DNA from: Aurantimonas sp. HBX-1
GTDB lineage: Bacteria; Pseudomonadota; Alphaproteobacteria; Rhizobiales; Rhizobiaceae
DNA: 64,000 bases
Direction of reading: 5' to 3'
Assembly: GCF_021391535.1 (NCBI RefSeq)
Contig: NZ_CP090066.1
Span: forward strand, 447,501 to 511,500
Shown in pieces: positions 1 through 11,540 of the stretch. The notes beneath the pieces are model-generated. The model was not told where the DNA came from. It worked only from the letters and a program-made list of their open reading frames with translations, and searched no databases. Positions within the stretch are counted from its first letter, which is position 1. Each line of letters opens with the position of its first letter. A program made the translations under genes and the position numbers.

Positions 1-2404
<2,404 letters not shown>

Positions 2405-2592
2405 TCTCATTCGCCAATGTCCACCGGCCCAAAAAGCCGGACCGGACAACGGCCCGTTCCAACGACAACGGCCCGCTCGGCCAAAAGCCGGCGCGCCGTG
2501 CCAACCCGCCGCAAGGCGGCAGGCAACGGAACCGGCGCACCAACGCCTCACTCTGAAACCAGCACCAGCTTCTCGATCACCCTTGCCATTTG

Positions 2593-2713
2593 CCGACCTG
2601 GTGGTTCTAGCGGGGCGGCCGCACCCGATCCCATTCCGAACTCGGCCGTGAAACGCCCCAGCGCCTATGATACTTCGTCTCAAGACGCGGGAAAGTCGGT
2701 CGCCGCCAGGTCT
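2593..2713 (+). rRNA. rrf: 5S ribosomal RNA
   Basis: The 5S rRNA is recognisable from the conserved core CCCGATCCCATTCCGAACTC at about 2622-2641 and from the closing helix, where GACCTGG near 2595 pairs with CCAGGTC near 2706-2712. It lies about 190 nt after the 23S gene. The spacer contains a 12-bp direct repeat, GACAACGGCCCG, at 2445-2456 and 2464-2475. The ends were set from the terminal helix and may be off by a few bases. Confidence 0.93.
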
Positions 2714-2772
2714 GCAAATCGCAAGCGTGAAAAACTTCACCAATCAATCCACATACACCATCATCCCCAAAC

Positions 2773-2800
2773 GCCCCCGCCCCCAAGCGGGGGCTTTGTC
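2773..2800 (+). terminator. Rho-independent terminator of the rRNA operon
   Basis: A perfect 8-bp GC stem (GCCCCCGC at 2773-2780 with GCGGGGGC at 2787-2794), a 6-nt loop and a short T-containing tail (TTTGTC) follow the 5S gene by about 60 nt. This fits the end of the rRNA transcript. It also suggests that the tRNA-fMet at 5074 is not co-transcribed with this operon. Confidence 0.75.
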
Positions 2801-3199
2801 GCGTCCGGATTCCGCGCGATGGGCCGGGCGCAGGGGCCGGGGGAGGCAAAAGGCCGGACTGCGAAGGCGGAGCCAAAGCGGCGCCATGTCCGCCGCTAGC
2901 CAACGCCGGCCTTACGCCGGCCACGACGGAAATGCCGACCCCGCGCGGACCGACGCACCGCGCAGGCCATGCCGAGCTTCTCGTCACGGGGACGGGTATG
3001 AGCGCCCCTCGATGGGTCTTCCGGCGGTGAGGGGGCGTTCAACCAACGCGCGGCGGTGGCCGGTTGACCCGACCGCAAGCGCAGCTCGTCAGCCCGGAAT
3101 TCCAGCGCTGCGTTTTCCGTGATTGACGTAAACGGAAATCATTGTGGTCCCCCGCCCGCTTCGGCTATCCCTAGATCCAAATAAGGGAGGAAGAACCAC
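2801..3199. other. Intergenic region between the rRNA operon and fadD
   Basis: About 400 nt with no convincing gene. The short open frames here lack ribosome-binding sites and overlap each other on both strands. The repeated CGCCGGCC / CGCCGGCC pair near 2904-2921 can form local hairpins. A clear Shine-Dalgarno (AGGGAGGAAG) for fadD lies at the right edge. I did not find a strong sigma-70 promoter. Confidence 0.5.
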
Positions 3200-4867
3200 A
3201 TGGAAAAACCCTGGCTGCAGCATTATCCGGCAGGCGTGCCGGCGGAACTGCCGGCGTTCCCCTATCGCTCGCTGGCGGAGTTGCTCGACGAAGCCTTTGC
3301 CAGGAACCGCGACAAGCCGGCCTTCCATTTCCTCGGGGCGACCAAGAGCTTCGGCGAGATCGACGAGGCGTCGCGGGCCTTTGCCGCCTATCTGCAGTCG
3401 CTCGGCCTGAAGAAGGGCGACCGCGTCTCGCTGATGATGCCCAACGTCTTCCAGTATCCGGTGGCAGTGGCGGGGGTCCTCAGGGCCGGCATGGTGGTGG
3501 TCAACACCAACCCGCTCTACACGCCGCGGGAACTCGCGCACCAGCTGAAGGATTCCGGCGCCAAGGCGCTGGTGATCCTGGAGAACATGGCGCACACCTT
3601 CGAGGCCTGCCGGGCCGAGACGCCGGTCGAGCACGTCGTCGTCGCCTCGATGGGCGACATGCTGCCGACGCTCAAGGGCCACATCGTCAATTTCGTCGTG
3701 CGGCGCGTGCGCAAGATGGTGCCGGCCTACAAGCTGCCGGGCGCCGTGAGCTTCAAGCAGGCGATGGCCAAGGGGCGGGCCGGGATCTTCCGCGGCGAGA
3801 AGACCGACCGCGGCGACGTCGCGGTGCTGCAATATACCGGCGGCACGACCGGCGTCGCCAAGGGCGCGACGCTCACCCACGGCAACATCATCGCCAACGT
3901 GCTGCAGTCGGAACTTTGGAACCAGCCGGCGCTGCGCGACATGAAGCCCGGCGAGCAGCAGCTGACGGTCTGCGCGCTGCCGCTCTACCACATCTTCGGA
4001 TTCACCGTGAACATGATGCTGTCGATGCGCAACGGCGGCTGCAACATCCTGATTCCCAACCCGCGCGACATCAAGGCGACGCTGAAGGAGCTGAAGAAGC
4101 ATCGCTTCCACTCCTTCCCGGCGGTCAACACGCTGTTCGGCGCGATCGCCCGGCATCCCGATGCCAAGGACGTCGACTGGTCCGGACTGAAGCTCTCGGT
4201 CGGCGGCGGCATGGCGGTGCAGGCGGCGACGGCGGAGCTGTGGCGGAAAACCACCGGCTGCTCGATCTGCGAGGGCTACGGCCTGTCGGAGACCTCGCCT
4301 TCGGCCAGCTGCAATCCCACCGACGCGACGGAATTCTCGGGCACGATCGGCATGCCGATACCCTCGACGGAATTCCGGATCATCGACGACGCGGGGCAGG
4401 ACGTTGCAACGGGCGAGCGCGGCGAGATCGCCATCCGGGGCCCGCAGGTGATGGCCGGCTACTGGAACCGGCCGGAGGAGACCGCCCAGGTGATGACCGC
4501 CGACGGGTTCTTCCGCACCGGCGACATCGGCATCATGGACGAGCGCGGCTATTTCCGGGTCGTCGACCGCAAGAAGGACATGATCAACGTCTCCGGCTTC
4601 AACGTCTATCCCAACGAGATCGAGGAAGTCGCAACGCGCATGCCGGGCATCGTCGAGGCGGCGGCGATCGCCATCAGGGACGACAATTCCGGCGAGGCGG
4701 TGAAGCTGTTCGTGGTCGCCAGCGACAAGGCGATCACCGCCGACGCGGTGAAGGCATTCTGCAAGGACAACCTCACCGGCTACAAGCGGCCGCGGGAGGT
4801 GGTGTTCCGCGACGAGCTGCCGAAGAGCGGCGTCGGCAAGGTGCTGCGGCGGGAGCTGCGCGACTGA
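3200..4867 (+). CDS. fadD: Long-chain fatty acid--CoA ligase (FadD type)
   Basis: This AMP-forming acyl-CoA synthetase activates fatty acids with ATP and CoA at the inner membrane for beta-oxidation or phospholipid synthesis. The product is 555 aa, close to E. coli FadD (561 aa). The ATP/AMP signature YTGGTTGVAKGA is at residues 212-223. The GYGLSETSP motif is at 359-367. The FACS-type region DGFFRTGDIG...VVDRKKDMINVSGFNVYP spans about 435-470. The catalytic lysine in PKSGVGKV is K547. The ATG start follows AGGGAGGAAG at a good distance. It is monocistronic and sits between the 5S rRNA and tRNA-fMet, an unusual position. Other acyl-CoA ligase specificities (medium-chain, aromatic) are possible, but similarity to FadD is strong along the whole length. 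Confidence 0.9.
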   Translation: MEKPWLQHYPAGVPAELPAFPYRSLAELLDEAFARNRDKPAFHFLGATKSFGEIDEASRAFAAYLQSLGLKKGDRVSLMMPNVFQYPVAVAGVLRAGMVVVNTNPLYTPRELAHQLKDSGAKALVILENMAHTFEACRAETPVEHVVVASMGDMLPTLKGHIVNFVVRRVRKMVPAYKLPGAVSFKQAMAKGRAGIFRGEKTDRGDVAVLQYTGGTTGVAKGATLTHGNIIANVLQSELWNQPALRDMKPGEQQLTVCALPLYHIFGFTVNMMLSMRNGGCNILIPNPRDIKATLKELKKHRFHSFPAVNTLFGAIARHPDAKDVDWSGLKLSVGGGMAVQAATAELWRKTTGCSICEGYGLSETSPSASCNPTDATEFSGTIGMPIPSTEFRIIDDAGQDVATGERGEIAIRGPQVMAGYWNRPEETAQVMTADGFFRTGDIGIMDERGYFRVVDRKKDMINVSGFNVYPNEIEEVATRMPGIVEAAAIAIRDDNSGEAVKLFVVASDKAITADAVKAFCKDNLTGYKRPREVVFRDELPKSGVGKVLRRELRD

Positions 4868-5007
4868 GACGCCCCCGCAGCGTTGCACCGACCGGGCGCT
4901 TCTCAGCCGGAGGGGGTTCTGCTAGCCTTGCGGGGCGCGATGACAGATCGGCTTGCACCTTTGCTGGCCGAGCGAGTGTTTTTGTTCCGGGTTTCCGGCG
5001 AAGCCCC

Positions 5008-5036
5008 TTTTCATTCATCGTGCCGTCGCATATATC
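5008..5036 (+). promoter_or_regulatory. Candidate sigma-70 promoter for tRNA-fMet
   Basis: A TTTTCA hexamer at 5008-5013 and TATATC at 5031-5036 are separated by 17 bp, placing a start site roughly 30 nt before the tRNA. Each hexamer matches the consensus at four positions. It is the best promoter-like pair in the 200 nt between fadD and the tRNA, but it is inferred from sequence only. Confidence 0.3.
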
Positions 5037-5073
5037 CCTCTCACCGGCGGCGCATTGAGTCGCCCGGTCGTGA

Positions 5074-5150
<77 letters not shown>

Positions 5151-5154
5151 AAAT

Positions 5155-5187
5155 CGCCCGCGAAGCCTTCGGCTTCGCGGGCGTTTT
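5155..5187 (+). terminator. Terminator of tRNA-fMet
   Basis: A perfect 13-bp stem (CGCCCGCGAAGCC at 5155-5167 with GGCTTCGCGGGCG at 5171-5183), a 3-nt loop and a TTTT tail begin five bases after the tRNA CCA. Confidence 0.9.
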
Positions 5188-5477
5188 CGTTTGTGGCGGG
5201 CCGCGGGAAAGTGGTCGACCGGCGCGCCTCACCGGGCCGTGTTGTCCAGTTCGTGCTTCGGTGCGAGTGCCGTCGTTGTTGCGCCGTCGTACTGCTTTCG
5301 GCGGTTTGGCGTGGGGCCTCGGGTCAAGCCCGGGGAGGACGCCGAGAGGGTTGGCGTGCCACCCCGCTGGCGGTTGAATGAGCGCCCGTCCGACCGCTCC
5401 GCGAGGGACGGCGACAGAGGCCGCCGTCTCACTCCTTGCGGTTCTGCCGATTCATAAACGGCGCCCGAACCAGCCTT
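5188..5477. other. Intergenic region between tRNA-fMet and the P-type ATPase
   Basis: No gene is supported here. The region holds one imperfect palindrome (5317-5335, listed separately). Overlapping short open frames show no ribosome-binding site and have low-complexity Arg-rich translations. Confidence 0.5.
5317..5335. repeat. REP-like short palindrome
   Basis: CCTCGGG at 5317-5323 pairs with CCCGGGG at 5329-5335 across a TCAAG loop (one G-T pair). The motif CTCGGGTCAAGCCCG resembles dispersed intergenic palindromes that recur in many alphaproteobacterial genomes. That resemblance is from general knowledge. Only one copy was noticed in this window. Confidence 0.35.
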
Positions 5478-8180
5478 TCAGGCTCTGCCGGCGAGGAGCG
5501 CGAGGCGCAGCTGCTTCTCGACCTCGATGAGGGCGAAGAACACGATCCCGATCCCGACGATCAGCACGCCGTCGGCGAGCGGTACCGCGACCGTGCCGAA
5601 GGCCCGCTGCATGAAGGGCAGGTAGGTGAAGGCGAACTGCGCGGCGGTGACGCCGAGCACCGTCGCCCAGACCATCCTGGTGCCGCGCACCGCCGCCCAG
5701 GTCAGCGAAGTGCCGTAGAGGTTGCGGATGAAGAACAGGTGGAAGATCTCGAGGACGACGATGGTGTTGACCGCCATGGTGCGGGCGAGCGCGTCGGAAT
5801 GGCCCTGGTCGATCGCATAGGCGTAGATGCCGAAGACCCCGGCGAGGAACAGCAGCGCGACGAGGACGATGTGCCAGGTCAGCGCGCCGGACAGCAGCGA
5901 CTCGCCGCGCGCCCGCGGCGGGCGGCGCATGGTGTTGTCCTCGGTCGGCTCGAAGGCGAGCGCGATGCCGAGCGTGATGCTGGTGACGAGGTTGATCCAC
6001 AGGATCTGGATGGCGGTCACCGGCAGCGCCATGCCGAACAGCAGCGCGACGATGATCGTGAGCGCTTCGCCGGCATTGGTCGGCAAGGTCCAGCTGATCA
6101 CCTTCTTGATGTTGTCGTAGACCGTCCGCCCCTCGCGGACGGCGGCGACGATAGACGCGAAATTGTCGTCGGCGAGCACGAGTTCGGCAGCCTCCTTGGC
6201 CGCCTCGCTGCCCTTCAGACCCATGGCGATGCCGGCATCGGCGCGCTTCAGCGCCGGCGCGTCGTTGACGCCGTCGCCGGTCATCGCCACCGTCAGGCCC
6301 CGCGACTGCAGCGCCGTCACCAGGCGCAGCTTGTGCTCGGGACTGGTCCTGGCGAAGATGTTGGTCTCGGCCACCGCATGGCCCAGCGCGGCATCGTCCA
6401 GCATGTCGAGGTCGGTGCCGGTCAGCACGCTGTCGGGGTTCTCCAGCCCGATCTGCCGGCCGATGGCCGCCGCCGTGCCGGCGTGGTCACCGGTGATCAT
6501 CTTCACGCGGATGCCCGCCTGGTGGCATTGCGCCACCGCCGCGATGGCTTCCGGCCGCGGCGGATCGATCAGGCCCACCAGTCCGACAAGGACGAGCTGT
6601 CCCTCCAGATCGGCATGTCGCAGCGTCCCATGCCCGTCCGCCATCGTGCGGGTGGCGATGGCGAGAACGCGCTGGCCTTTCGCCGCGATGGCTTCGGCCG
6701 CGACGTTCCATGCGTGTTCGTCGAGCCTCTCGATGCTGCCGTCCGCGCCGCGCTGCCCGGCGCACATGGCGAGGATCCGCTCGGGGGCGCCCTTGACGCT
6801 GACGCGTGCGGCGCCGTCGCCGTTGCGATCGAGCGTCGCCATGTAGCGATGCCGGGCATCGAACGGGATCTCGTCGGCGCGGCGCCATTCGCCGCGGGGC
6901 GAGGGGACATCGCCGCCGATCTTGCGCGACAGCGCCAGGAGGGCCCCCTCCATCGGGTCGCCCTGGATCGTCCAGCTTCCGCCGTCACCGTTCAGGACCG
7001 CGTCGTTGCAGAGCGCGGCGGCGCGGGCGATCTCGCCCAGGGCTTCATGCTCGCCCGCGTCGATGCCGGTTTCACCACGGCGGATGGCGCCTTCGGGGGC
7101 GTAGCACATGCCTGCCACCTCGAACCCGCCGCGGGCGGTGACCACCGAGGCGACCATCATCTCGTTGCGGGTCAGCGTGCCGGTCTTGTCGGTGCAGATC
7201 ACCGAAACCGCGCCCAGCGTCTCGATCGCCGGCAGGCGCCGGACGATGGCATTGCGGCGTGCCATCGCCTGCACGCCGACCGCGAGGGTGATGGTCAGGA
7301 CGGCGGGCAGGCCTTCCGGGATCGCGGCGACGGAGAGGCCGACGACGATCATGAACATATCGGCAAAGGGGAAGTGCTCGAGGAAATAGCCGAAGGCGAG
7401 GAGGATGGCGGCGATCAGCAGGATCAGCACGGTCAGCCAGCGGGAGAAGCGGTCCATCTGCTGGACGAGCGGCGTCGTCAGGGTCTGGACCGTCGACAGC
7501 ATGCTGCTGATCCGGCCGATCTCGGTCGCGGCCCCGGTTGCGACGACGATCCCGCGACCGGTGCCGGCGGCGACGAGCGTACCGCTGAACGCCATCGCCG
7601 TGCGATCGCCCAGCGAAGCGTCGGCCGGGGCGGCGGCGGTATCCTTTGCCACGGGCACCGACTCGCCGGTGAGGATGGCCTCCTGGACGGACAGGCCCTT
7701 CGCCTCGATCAGCCGCAGGTCGGCCGGGACCTTCTCGCCCGCCTCCAGCAGCACGACGTCGCCGACGACGACTTCGGCGCTGTCGATGGTGCGCCGCTCG
7801 CCGTCCCGCAACACCGAGGTGTGCGGCGCGAGCATGTCGCGAATGGCCGCCATCGCCTGTTCGGCCCGGCCTTCCTGGACGAAGCCGATGACGGCGTTGG
7901 CGACCACCACGACGAGGATGACGGCGGTATCGACGAAATGACCGAGCACGGCGGTGACGATCGCCGAGGCGATCAGGACATAGATCAGGATGTTGTTGAA
8001 ATGCTGGAGGAAACGGAGCACGGGGCTGCGCTTGTGGGCCGCGGGCAGGCGGTTCGGGCCGTCGCGTTGCAGGCGCCGCGCCGCCTCGTCCTGGCTGAGG
8101 CCGGTCACCGCCGTGTCGAAGGCGGCAAGCGTCGCCGTGGCTTCGAGCGCGTGATGCGGGGGCGGGGCAGCGTCGTCCAT
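5478..8180 (-). CDS. Cation-transporting P-type ATPase (P2/calcium-pump type)
   Basis: This is an ATP-driven cation pump of the inner membrane, 900 aa, the usual length for bacterial P2-type pumps. The N-terminal cation ATPase domain covers about residues 20-90. The actuator motif TGES is at 171-174. The M4 motif PEGLP starts at 288 and matches calcium-type pumps. The phosphorylated aspartate in ICTDKTGTLT is D331. The hinge motif TGDGVNDAPALKRADAGIAMG and the six-helix C-terminal region are present. There are no N-terminal metal-binding CXXC repeats, so it is not a heavy-metal P1B pump. The start has AAGGA about 10 nt upstream. It is alone on the minus strand, divergent from betC. Calcium, manganese or monovalent cation transport cannot be separated by reading. 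Confidence 0.88.
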   Translation of the reverse strand: MDDAAPPPHHALEATATLAAFDTAVTGLSQDEAARRLQRDGPNRLPAAHKRSPVLRFLQHFNNILIYVLIASAIVTAVLGHFVDTAVILVVVVANAVIGFVQEGRAEQAMAAIRDMLAPHTSVLRDGERRTIDSAEVVVGDVVLLEAGEKVPADLRLIEAKGLSVQEAILTGESVPVAKDTAAAPADASLGDRTAMAFSGTLVAAGTGRGIVVATGAATEIGRISSMLSTVQTLTTPLVQQMDRFSRWLTVLILLIAAILLAFGYFLEHFPFADMFMIVVGLSVAAIPEGLPAVLTITLAVGVQAMARRNAIVRRLPAIETLGAVSVICTDKTGTLTRNEMMVASVVTARGGFEVAGMCYAPEGAIRRGETGIDAGEHEALGEIARAAALCNDAVLNGDGGSWTIQGDPMEGALLALSRKIGGDVPSPRGEWRRADEIPFDARHRYMATLDRNGDGAARVSVKGAPERILAMCAGQRGADGSIERLDEHAWNVAAEAIAAKGQRVLAIATRTMADGHGTLRHADLEGQLVLVGLVGLIDPPRPEAIAAVAQCHQAGIRVKMITGDHAGTAAAIGRQIGLENPDSVLTGTDLDMLDDAALGHAVAETNIFARTSPEHKLRLVTALQSRGLTVAMTGDGVNDAPALKRADAGIAMGLKGSEAAKEAAELVLADDNFASIVAAVREGRTVYDNIKKVISWTLPTNAGEALTIIVALLFGMALPVTAIQILWINLVTSITLGIALAFEPTEDNTMRRPPRARGESLLSGALTWHIVLVALLFLAGVFGIYAYAIDQGHSDALARTMAVNTIVVLEIFHLFFIRNLYGTSLTWAAVRGTRMVWATVLGVTAAQFAFTYLPFMQRAFGTVAVPLADGVLIVGIGIVFFALIEVEKQLRLALLAGRA

Positions 8181-8482
8181 GCCGTATCCTTCGAGCGTCT
8201 CCCGCCATCAGCGACCAGGGCGCCGCGGGTCAGCGGGCATCCGTGCCCGCTGCCCGCCAGCCGTCCCCATCGGGCGATCCGTGCATTTGTCTTTCGCGGT
8301 AAGGCCGCACGCGCATTGTCACGGATCAAACCGCAGTCCTGTGACGGCGATCCCCTTTGTCGGATGGTCCAGCCTGAAACGTTCGGTTGTGACGTCCGAG
8401 CCCCGCGCGGCGGCAGGCGGGGCATCTGGCTCCGGCGCGCCGTCCGCGCTATCCCTGCCGCAACAGCCACGCAGGGGAATGC
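8181..8482. other. Divergent intergenic region, ATPase / betC
   Basis: About 300 nt that must hold the promoters of the ATPase (minus) and betC (plus). A loose inverted pair GTCAC ... GTGAC lies near 8318-8345. I found no convincing promoter hexamers, riboswitch or small gene. Confidence 0.4.
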
Positions 8483-9997
8483 ATGAACCGACCGAACATC
8501 CTGATCATCATGGTCGACCAGCTCAACGGCACGCTGTTTCCGGACGGGCCGGCGGACTTTCTGCACGCGCCGACGCTGAAGGCGCTGGCGGCGCGCTCGG
8601 TGCGGTTCCGCAACGCCTATACGCCGAGCCCGCTCTGCGCGCCGGCGAGAGCCGCGGTGATGTCGGGGCAGCTGCCGTCGCGCAACGGCGTCTACGACAA
8701 TGCCGCGGAGTTCGTGTCGGCGATCCCGACCTATGCCCATCACCTGCGGCGCGCCGGCTACCGGACGTGCCTCTCCGGCAAGATGCACTTCGTCGGGCCC
8801 GACCAGCTGCACGGCTTCGAGGAGCGGCTGACCACCGACGTCTATCCCGCCGATTTCGGCTGGACGCCGGACTATCGCAAGCCCGGCGAGCGGATCGACT
8901 GGTGGTACCACAATCTGGGTTCCGTCGCGGGCGCCGGGGTCGCCGAGATCACCAACCAGATGGAATATGACGACGAGGTCGCCCATCACGCCGAGCAGAA
9001 GCTCTACGATCTGTCGCGCGGCGCGGACGAGCGGCCCTGGGCGCTGACCGTCTCCTTCACCCATCCGCACGATCCCTACGTGGCGCGCCGGCGCTTCTGG
9101 GACCTCTACGAGGATTGCGACGAACTGCTGCCGGCGGTGGGGGAGATCCCCTACGCGGAGCAGGACGCGCATTCGCAGCGGCTCTACCGGGCGAACGACT
9201 CCACGAACTTCCAGGTCACCGAGAACGAGGTTCGCCGGGCCCGGCGCGGCTACTTCGCCAACATCTCCTATGTCGACGAGAAGATCGGCGCGATCCTCGA
9301 CGTGCTCGCGCGTACGCGGATGGCGGACAACACCATCGTCGCGTTCCTGTCCGACCATGGCGACATGCTCGGCGAGCGCGGCATGTGGTTCAAGATGAAC
9401 TTCTTCGAGGGCTCGGCGCGCGTGCCGCTGATGGTCGCGGCGCCCGGGCTGGCGGCTCGCGAGGTCGAGGCGCCGGTCTCGACCATCGATTTGACGTCCA
9501 CCCTCTGCGATCTCGCCGGCATCGACCTCGGCGCGGTAGCGCCGTGGACAGACGGCCATTCGCTGCTGCCGCTGGCGCGCGGCGAGGCGTCCGCCGCGCC
9601 GGTCTACATGGAATATGCCGCGGAAGGCACGGAGGCGCCGCTGGTGTCGATCCGCCGCGGACGCTTCAAGTTCAACCATTGCGAGATCGACCCGCCGCAG
9701 CTCTTCGACATCGAGGCCGATCCGCACGAGCTGGTCAACCTGGCCGGCGACCCGGCCCATGTCGAGACGCTGGCGGACTTCCAGACGGAGATGCGGGCGC
9801 GCTGGGACATGGCGCGCTTCGACGCCGAGGTCCGCGAAAGCCAAGCGCGGCGCTGGGTGGTCTACGAGGCGCTGCGCAACGGCGCCTATTTCCCGTGGGA
9901 CTACCAGCCGCTGCAGAAGGCTTCGGAGCGCTACATGCGCAACCACATGGACCTCAACACGCTGGAGGAATCGCAGCGCTTCCCGCGCGGCGAATAG
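8483..9997 (+). CDS. betC: Choline-sulfatase
   Basis: This type I sulfatase hydrolyses choline-O-sulfate to choline and sulfate, feeding glycine-betaine synthesis or choline catabolism in the cytoplasm. The product is 504 aa, typical for BetC. The N-terminal NILIIMVDQ strand carries the metal-binding Asp. The formylglycine cysteine is C52 in the CAPAR motif (C-x-P-x-R). SDHGDMLGERGMW is the second metal site, around 288-300. The last roughly 50 residues (WDYQPLQ ... NHMDLNTLE) match the choline-sulfatase C-terminal extension that separates BetC from other sulfatases. The ATG follows CAGGGGAAT. The rest of bet (betBA, betI) is absent here. Its neighbour downstream is the ugp transporter, after a 224-nt gap with its own regulatory site. 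Confidence 0.88.
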   Translation: MNRPNILIIMVDQLNGTLFPDGPADFLHAPTLKALAARSVRFRNAYTPSPLCAPARAAVMSGQLPSRNGVYDNAAEFVSAIPTYAHHLRRAGYRTCLSGKMHFVGPDQLHGFEERLTTDVYPADFGWTPDYRKPGERIDWWYHNLGSVAGAGVAEITNQMEYDDEVAHHAEQKLYDLSRGADERPWALTVSFTHPHDPYVARRRFWDLYEDCDELLPAVGEIPYAEQDAHSQRLYRANDSTNFQVTENEVRRARRGYFANISYVDEKIGAILDVLARTRMADNTIVAFLSDHGDMLGERGMWFKMNFFEGSARVPLMVAAPGLAAREVEAPVSTIDLTSTLCDLAGIDLGAVAPWTDGHSLLPLARGEASAAPVYMEYAAEGTEAPLVSIRRGRFKFNHCEIDPPQLFDIEADPHELVNLAGDPAHVETLADFQTEMRARWDMARFDAEVRESQARRWVVYEALRNGAYFPWDYQPLQKASERYMRNHMDLNTLEESQRFPRGE

Positions 9998-10103
9998 GCA
10001 GGCGGTGGCCGCCGATTCGGACACGTCGTCCGGCTGGCCCGCCGCGACAGGCGCATGCCGTGCGCTTGCTGGCTAAAAAGCGGGCGATTGACGGCTTTTT
10101 GGG

Positions 10104-10132
10104 CCGTCATCAAAGCTTCATGATTGTGTCAC
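10104..10132 (+). promoter_or_regulatory. Candidate PhoB binding site (Pho box) upstream of ugpB
   Basis: Three 7-bp direct repeats, CCGTCAT (10104-10110), GCTTCAT (10115-10121) and GTGTCAC (10126-10132), are separated by the 4-bp spacers CAAA and GATT, an exact 11-bp period. The Pho box consensus is CTGTCAT-N4-CTGTCAT; the repeats match at 6, 4 and 6 of 7 positions. The site lies about 90 nt before the ugpB start. A small hairpin (10089-10109) overlaps its left edge. Ugp operons belong to the Pho regulon in E. coli and rhizobia, so control by phosphate starvation is likely. Confidence 0.6.
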
Positions 10133-10221
10133 GGACCGGTTTTGAAGCACTCTTAGGAACGGCGGCTTGGACAAGCTCGGCAACAGGGCCCGAGAGTCGC
10201 TTCAACGGTGAGGAAACCAAC

Positions 10222-11526
10222 ATGACCCGCAAATTTCTCAGGGCCGCCGTCGCCCTCGGCGCGATGGTCGCCGGCGCCAGCCATGCCTTCGCGGTGACCG
10301 AGCTGCAGTGGTGGCATGCGATGTCCGGCGCGAACAACGAAGTCGTCGACACGCTGGCCAAGGAATTCAACGAATCCCAGGACGCCTACAAGATCGAGCC
10401 GGTGTTCAAGGGGACCTATCCGGAGACGCTGAACGCCGGCATCGCCGCGTTCCGCGCCAAGCAGCCGCCGGCGATCATCCAGGTCTTCGACGTCGGTACC
10501 GGCGTGATGATGGGCGCCGAGGGTGCCGTGATGCCGGTGGCCGAGGTGCTCGAGGCAGGCGGCTACGAATTCGACAAGTCGAACTACCTGCCCGGCATCG
10601 TCGCCTATTATTCCAAGCCGGACGGCACCATGCTGTCCTTCCCGTACAACTCGTCCTCGCCGATCCTCTATTACAACAAGGACATCTTCGAGAAGGCCGG
10701 GCTCGACGTCGAGAACCCGCCGAAGACCTGGCAGGAGGTCTTCGAGGCCGCCCGCAAGATCAAGGAGTCCGGCGCCGCCGAGTGCGGCTACACCTCCACC
10801 TGGCTGACCTGGATCCATCTCGAGAACTTCGCCGCCTGGAACGACGTGCCCTACGGCACGCAGGAGAACGGCCTCGCCGGCACCGACGTCGAGCTCAAGC
10901 TCAACGAACCGATCTATGTCGAGCATTTCCAGGCGATCGCCGACCTCGCCAAGGATGGCGTGTTCCGCTACGGCGGCCGCACCTCGGAAGCCAAGCAGCT
11001 GTTCCTGTCGGGCGAATGCGGCATCCTGACCGAGTCCTCCGGCGGGCTCGGCGACGTGGTCAAGTCGGGCCTCAACTACGGCATCGGCCAGCTCCCCTAT
11101 GACGCGAACGCCGAGGGCGCGCCGCAGAACACCATTCCCGGCGGCGCCAGCCTCTGGGTGTTCGGCGGCAAGTCGGACGACGAGGTGAAGGGCATCGCGG
11201 AGTTCTTCAACTTCCTGTCGCAGCCGGAAATCCAGGCCCGCCTGCACCAGGTATCGGGCTATCTGCCGGTCACCATGGAAGCCTACGACGAGACCAAGAA
11301 GTCCGGCTTCTACGACGAGAACCCGGGCCGCGAGACGCCGATCAGCCAGATGATGGGCAAGGAGCCCACCGCGAACTCCAAGGGCGTGCGCCTGCCGAAC
11401 CTGCCGCAGATCCGCGACATCCAGAACGAGCAGTTCGAGGCGATGCTGGCCGGCGACATCGACGCCAAGACGGCGCTCGACCGCATCGTCGAGCTCGGCA
11501 ACGAGGCGATTTCCGAAGCGCAGTAA
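10222..11526 (+). CDS. ugpB: sn-Glycerol-3-phosphate-binding periplasmic protein UgpB
   Basis: This is the periplasmic binding protein of the Ugp ABC importer, which takes up glycerol-3-phosphate and glycerophosphodiesters such as glycerophosphocholine. The product is 434 aa with a Sec signal peptide (residues 1-24, ending SHAFA). The mature protein aligns along its length with E. coli UgpB: LQWWHAMSGANNEVV near 29, KGTYPETLNAGIAAFRA near 69, NSSSPILYYNKD near 148 and IPGGASLWV near 308. An in-frame open reading frame extends upstream, but this ATG has GTGAGGA upstream and starts the signal peptide. An intrinsic hairpin follows the gene. Confidence 0.93.
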   Translation: MTRKFLRAAVALGAMVAGASHAFAVTELQWWHAMSGANNEVVDTLAKEFNESQDAYKIEPVFKGTYPETLNAGIAAFRAKQPPAIIQVFDVGTGVMMGAEGAVMPVAEVLEAGGYEFDKSNYLPGIVAYYSKPDGTMLSFPYNSSSPILYYNKDIFEKAGLDVENPPKTWQEVFEAARKIKESGAAECGYTSTWLTWIHLENFAAWNDVPYGTQENGLAGTDVELKLNEPIYVEHFQAIADLAKDGVFRYGGRTSEAKQLFLSGECGILTESSGGLGDVVKSGLNYGIGQLPYDANAEGAPQNTIPGGASLWVFGGKSDDEVKGIAEFFNFLSQPEIQARLHQVSGYLPVTMEAYDETKKSGFYDENPGRETPISQMMGKEPTANSKGVRLPNLPQIRDIQNEQFEAMLAGDIDAKTALDRIVELGNEAISEAQ

Positions 11527-11540
11527 GACCGACGACGATC

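Noticed and set aside
3089..4888. A 599-codon open frame opposite fadD
   Set aside because: No similarity, His/Arg/Leu-rich translation, and fadD has complete motifs on the other strand.
8318..8345. GTCAC ... GTGAC inverted pair in the ATPase/betC gap as a CRP/FNR-type site
   Set aside because: The spacing (about 17-18 bp) and flanks do not fit a known operator, and short inverted pairs arise easily.
5436..8486. A 1016-codon open frame on the plus strand opposite the P-type ATPase
   Set aside because: Its translation is Arg/Gly/Asp-rich without similarity, while the minus-strand frame has all P-type ATPase motifs. Long antisense frames are expected in GC-rich DNA.
8105..10024. A 639-codon open frame opposite betC
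   Set aside because: It mirrors the codon-position GC bias of betC and has no recognisable domain or ribosome-binding site.
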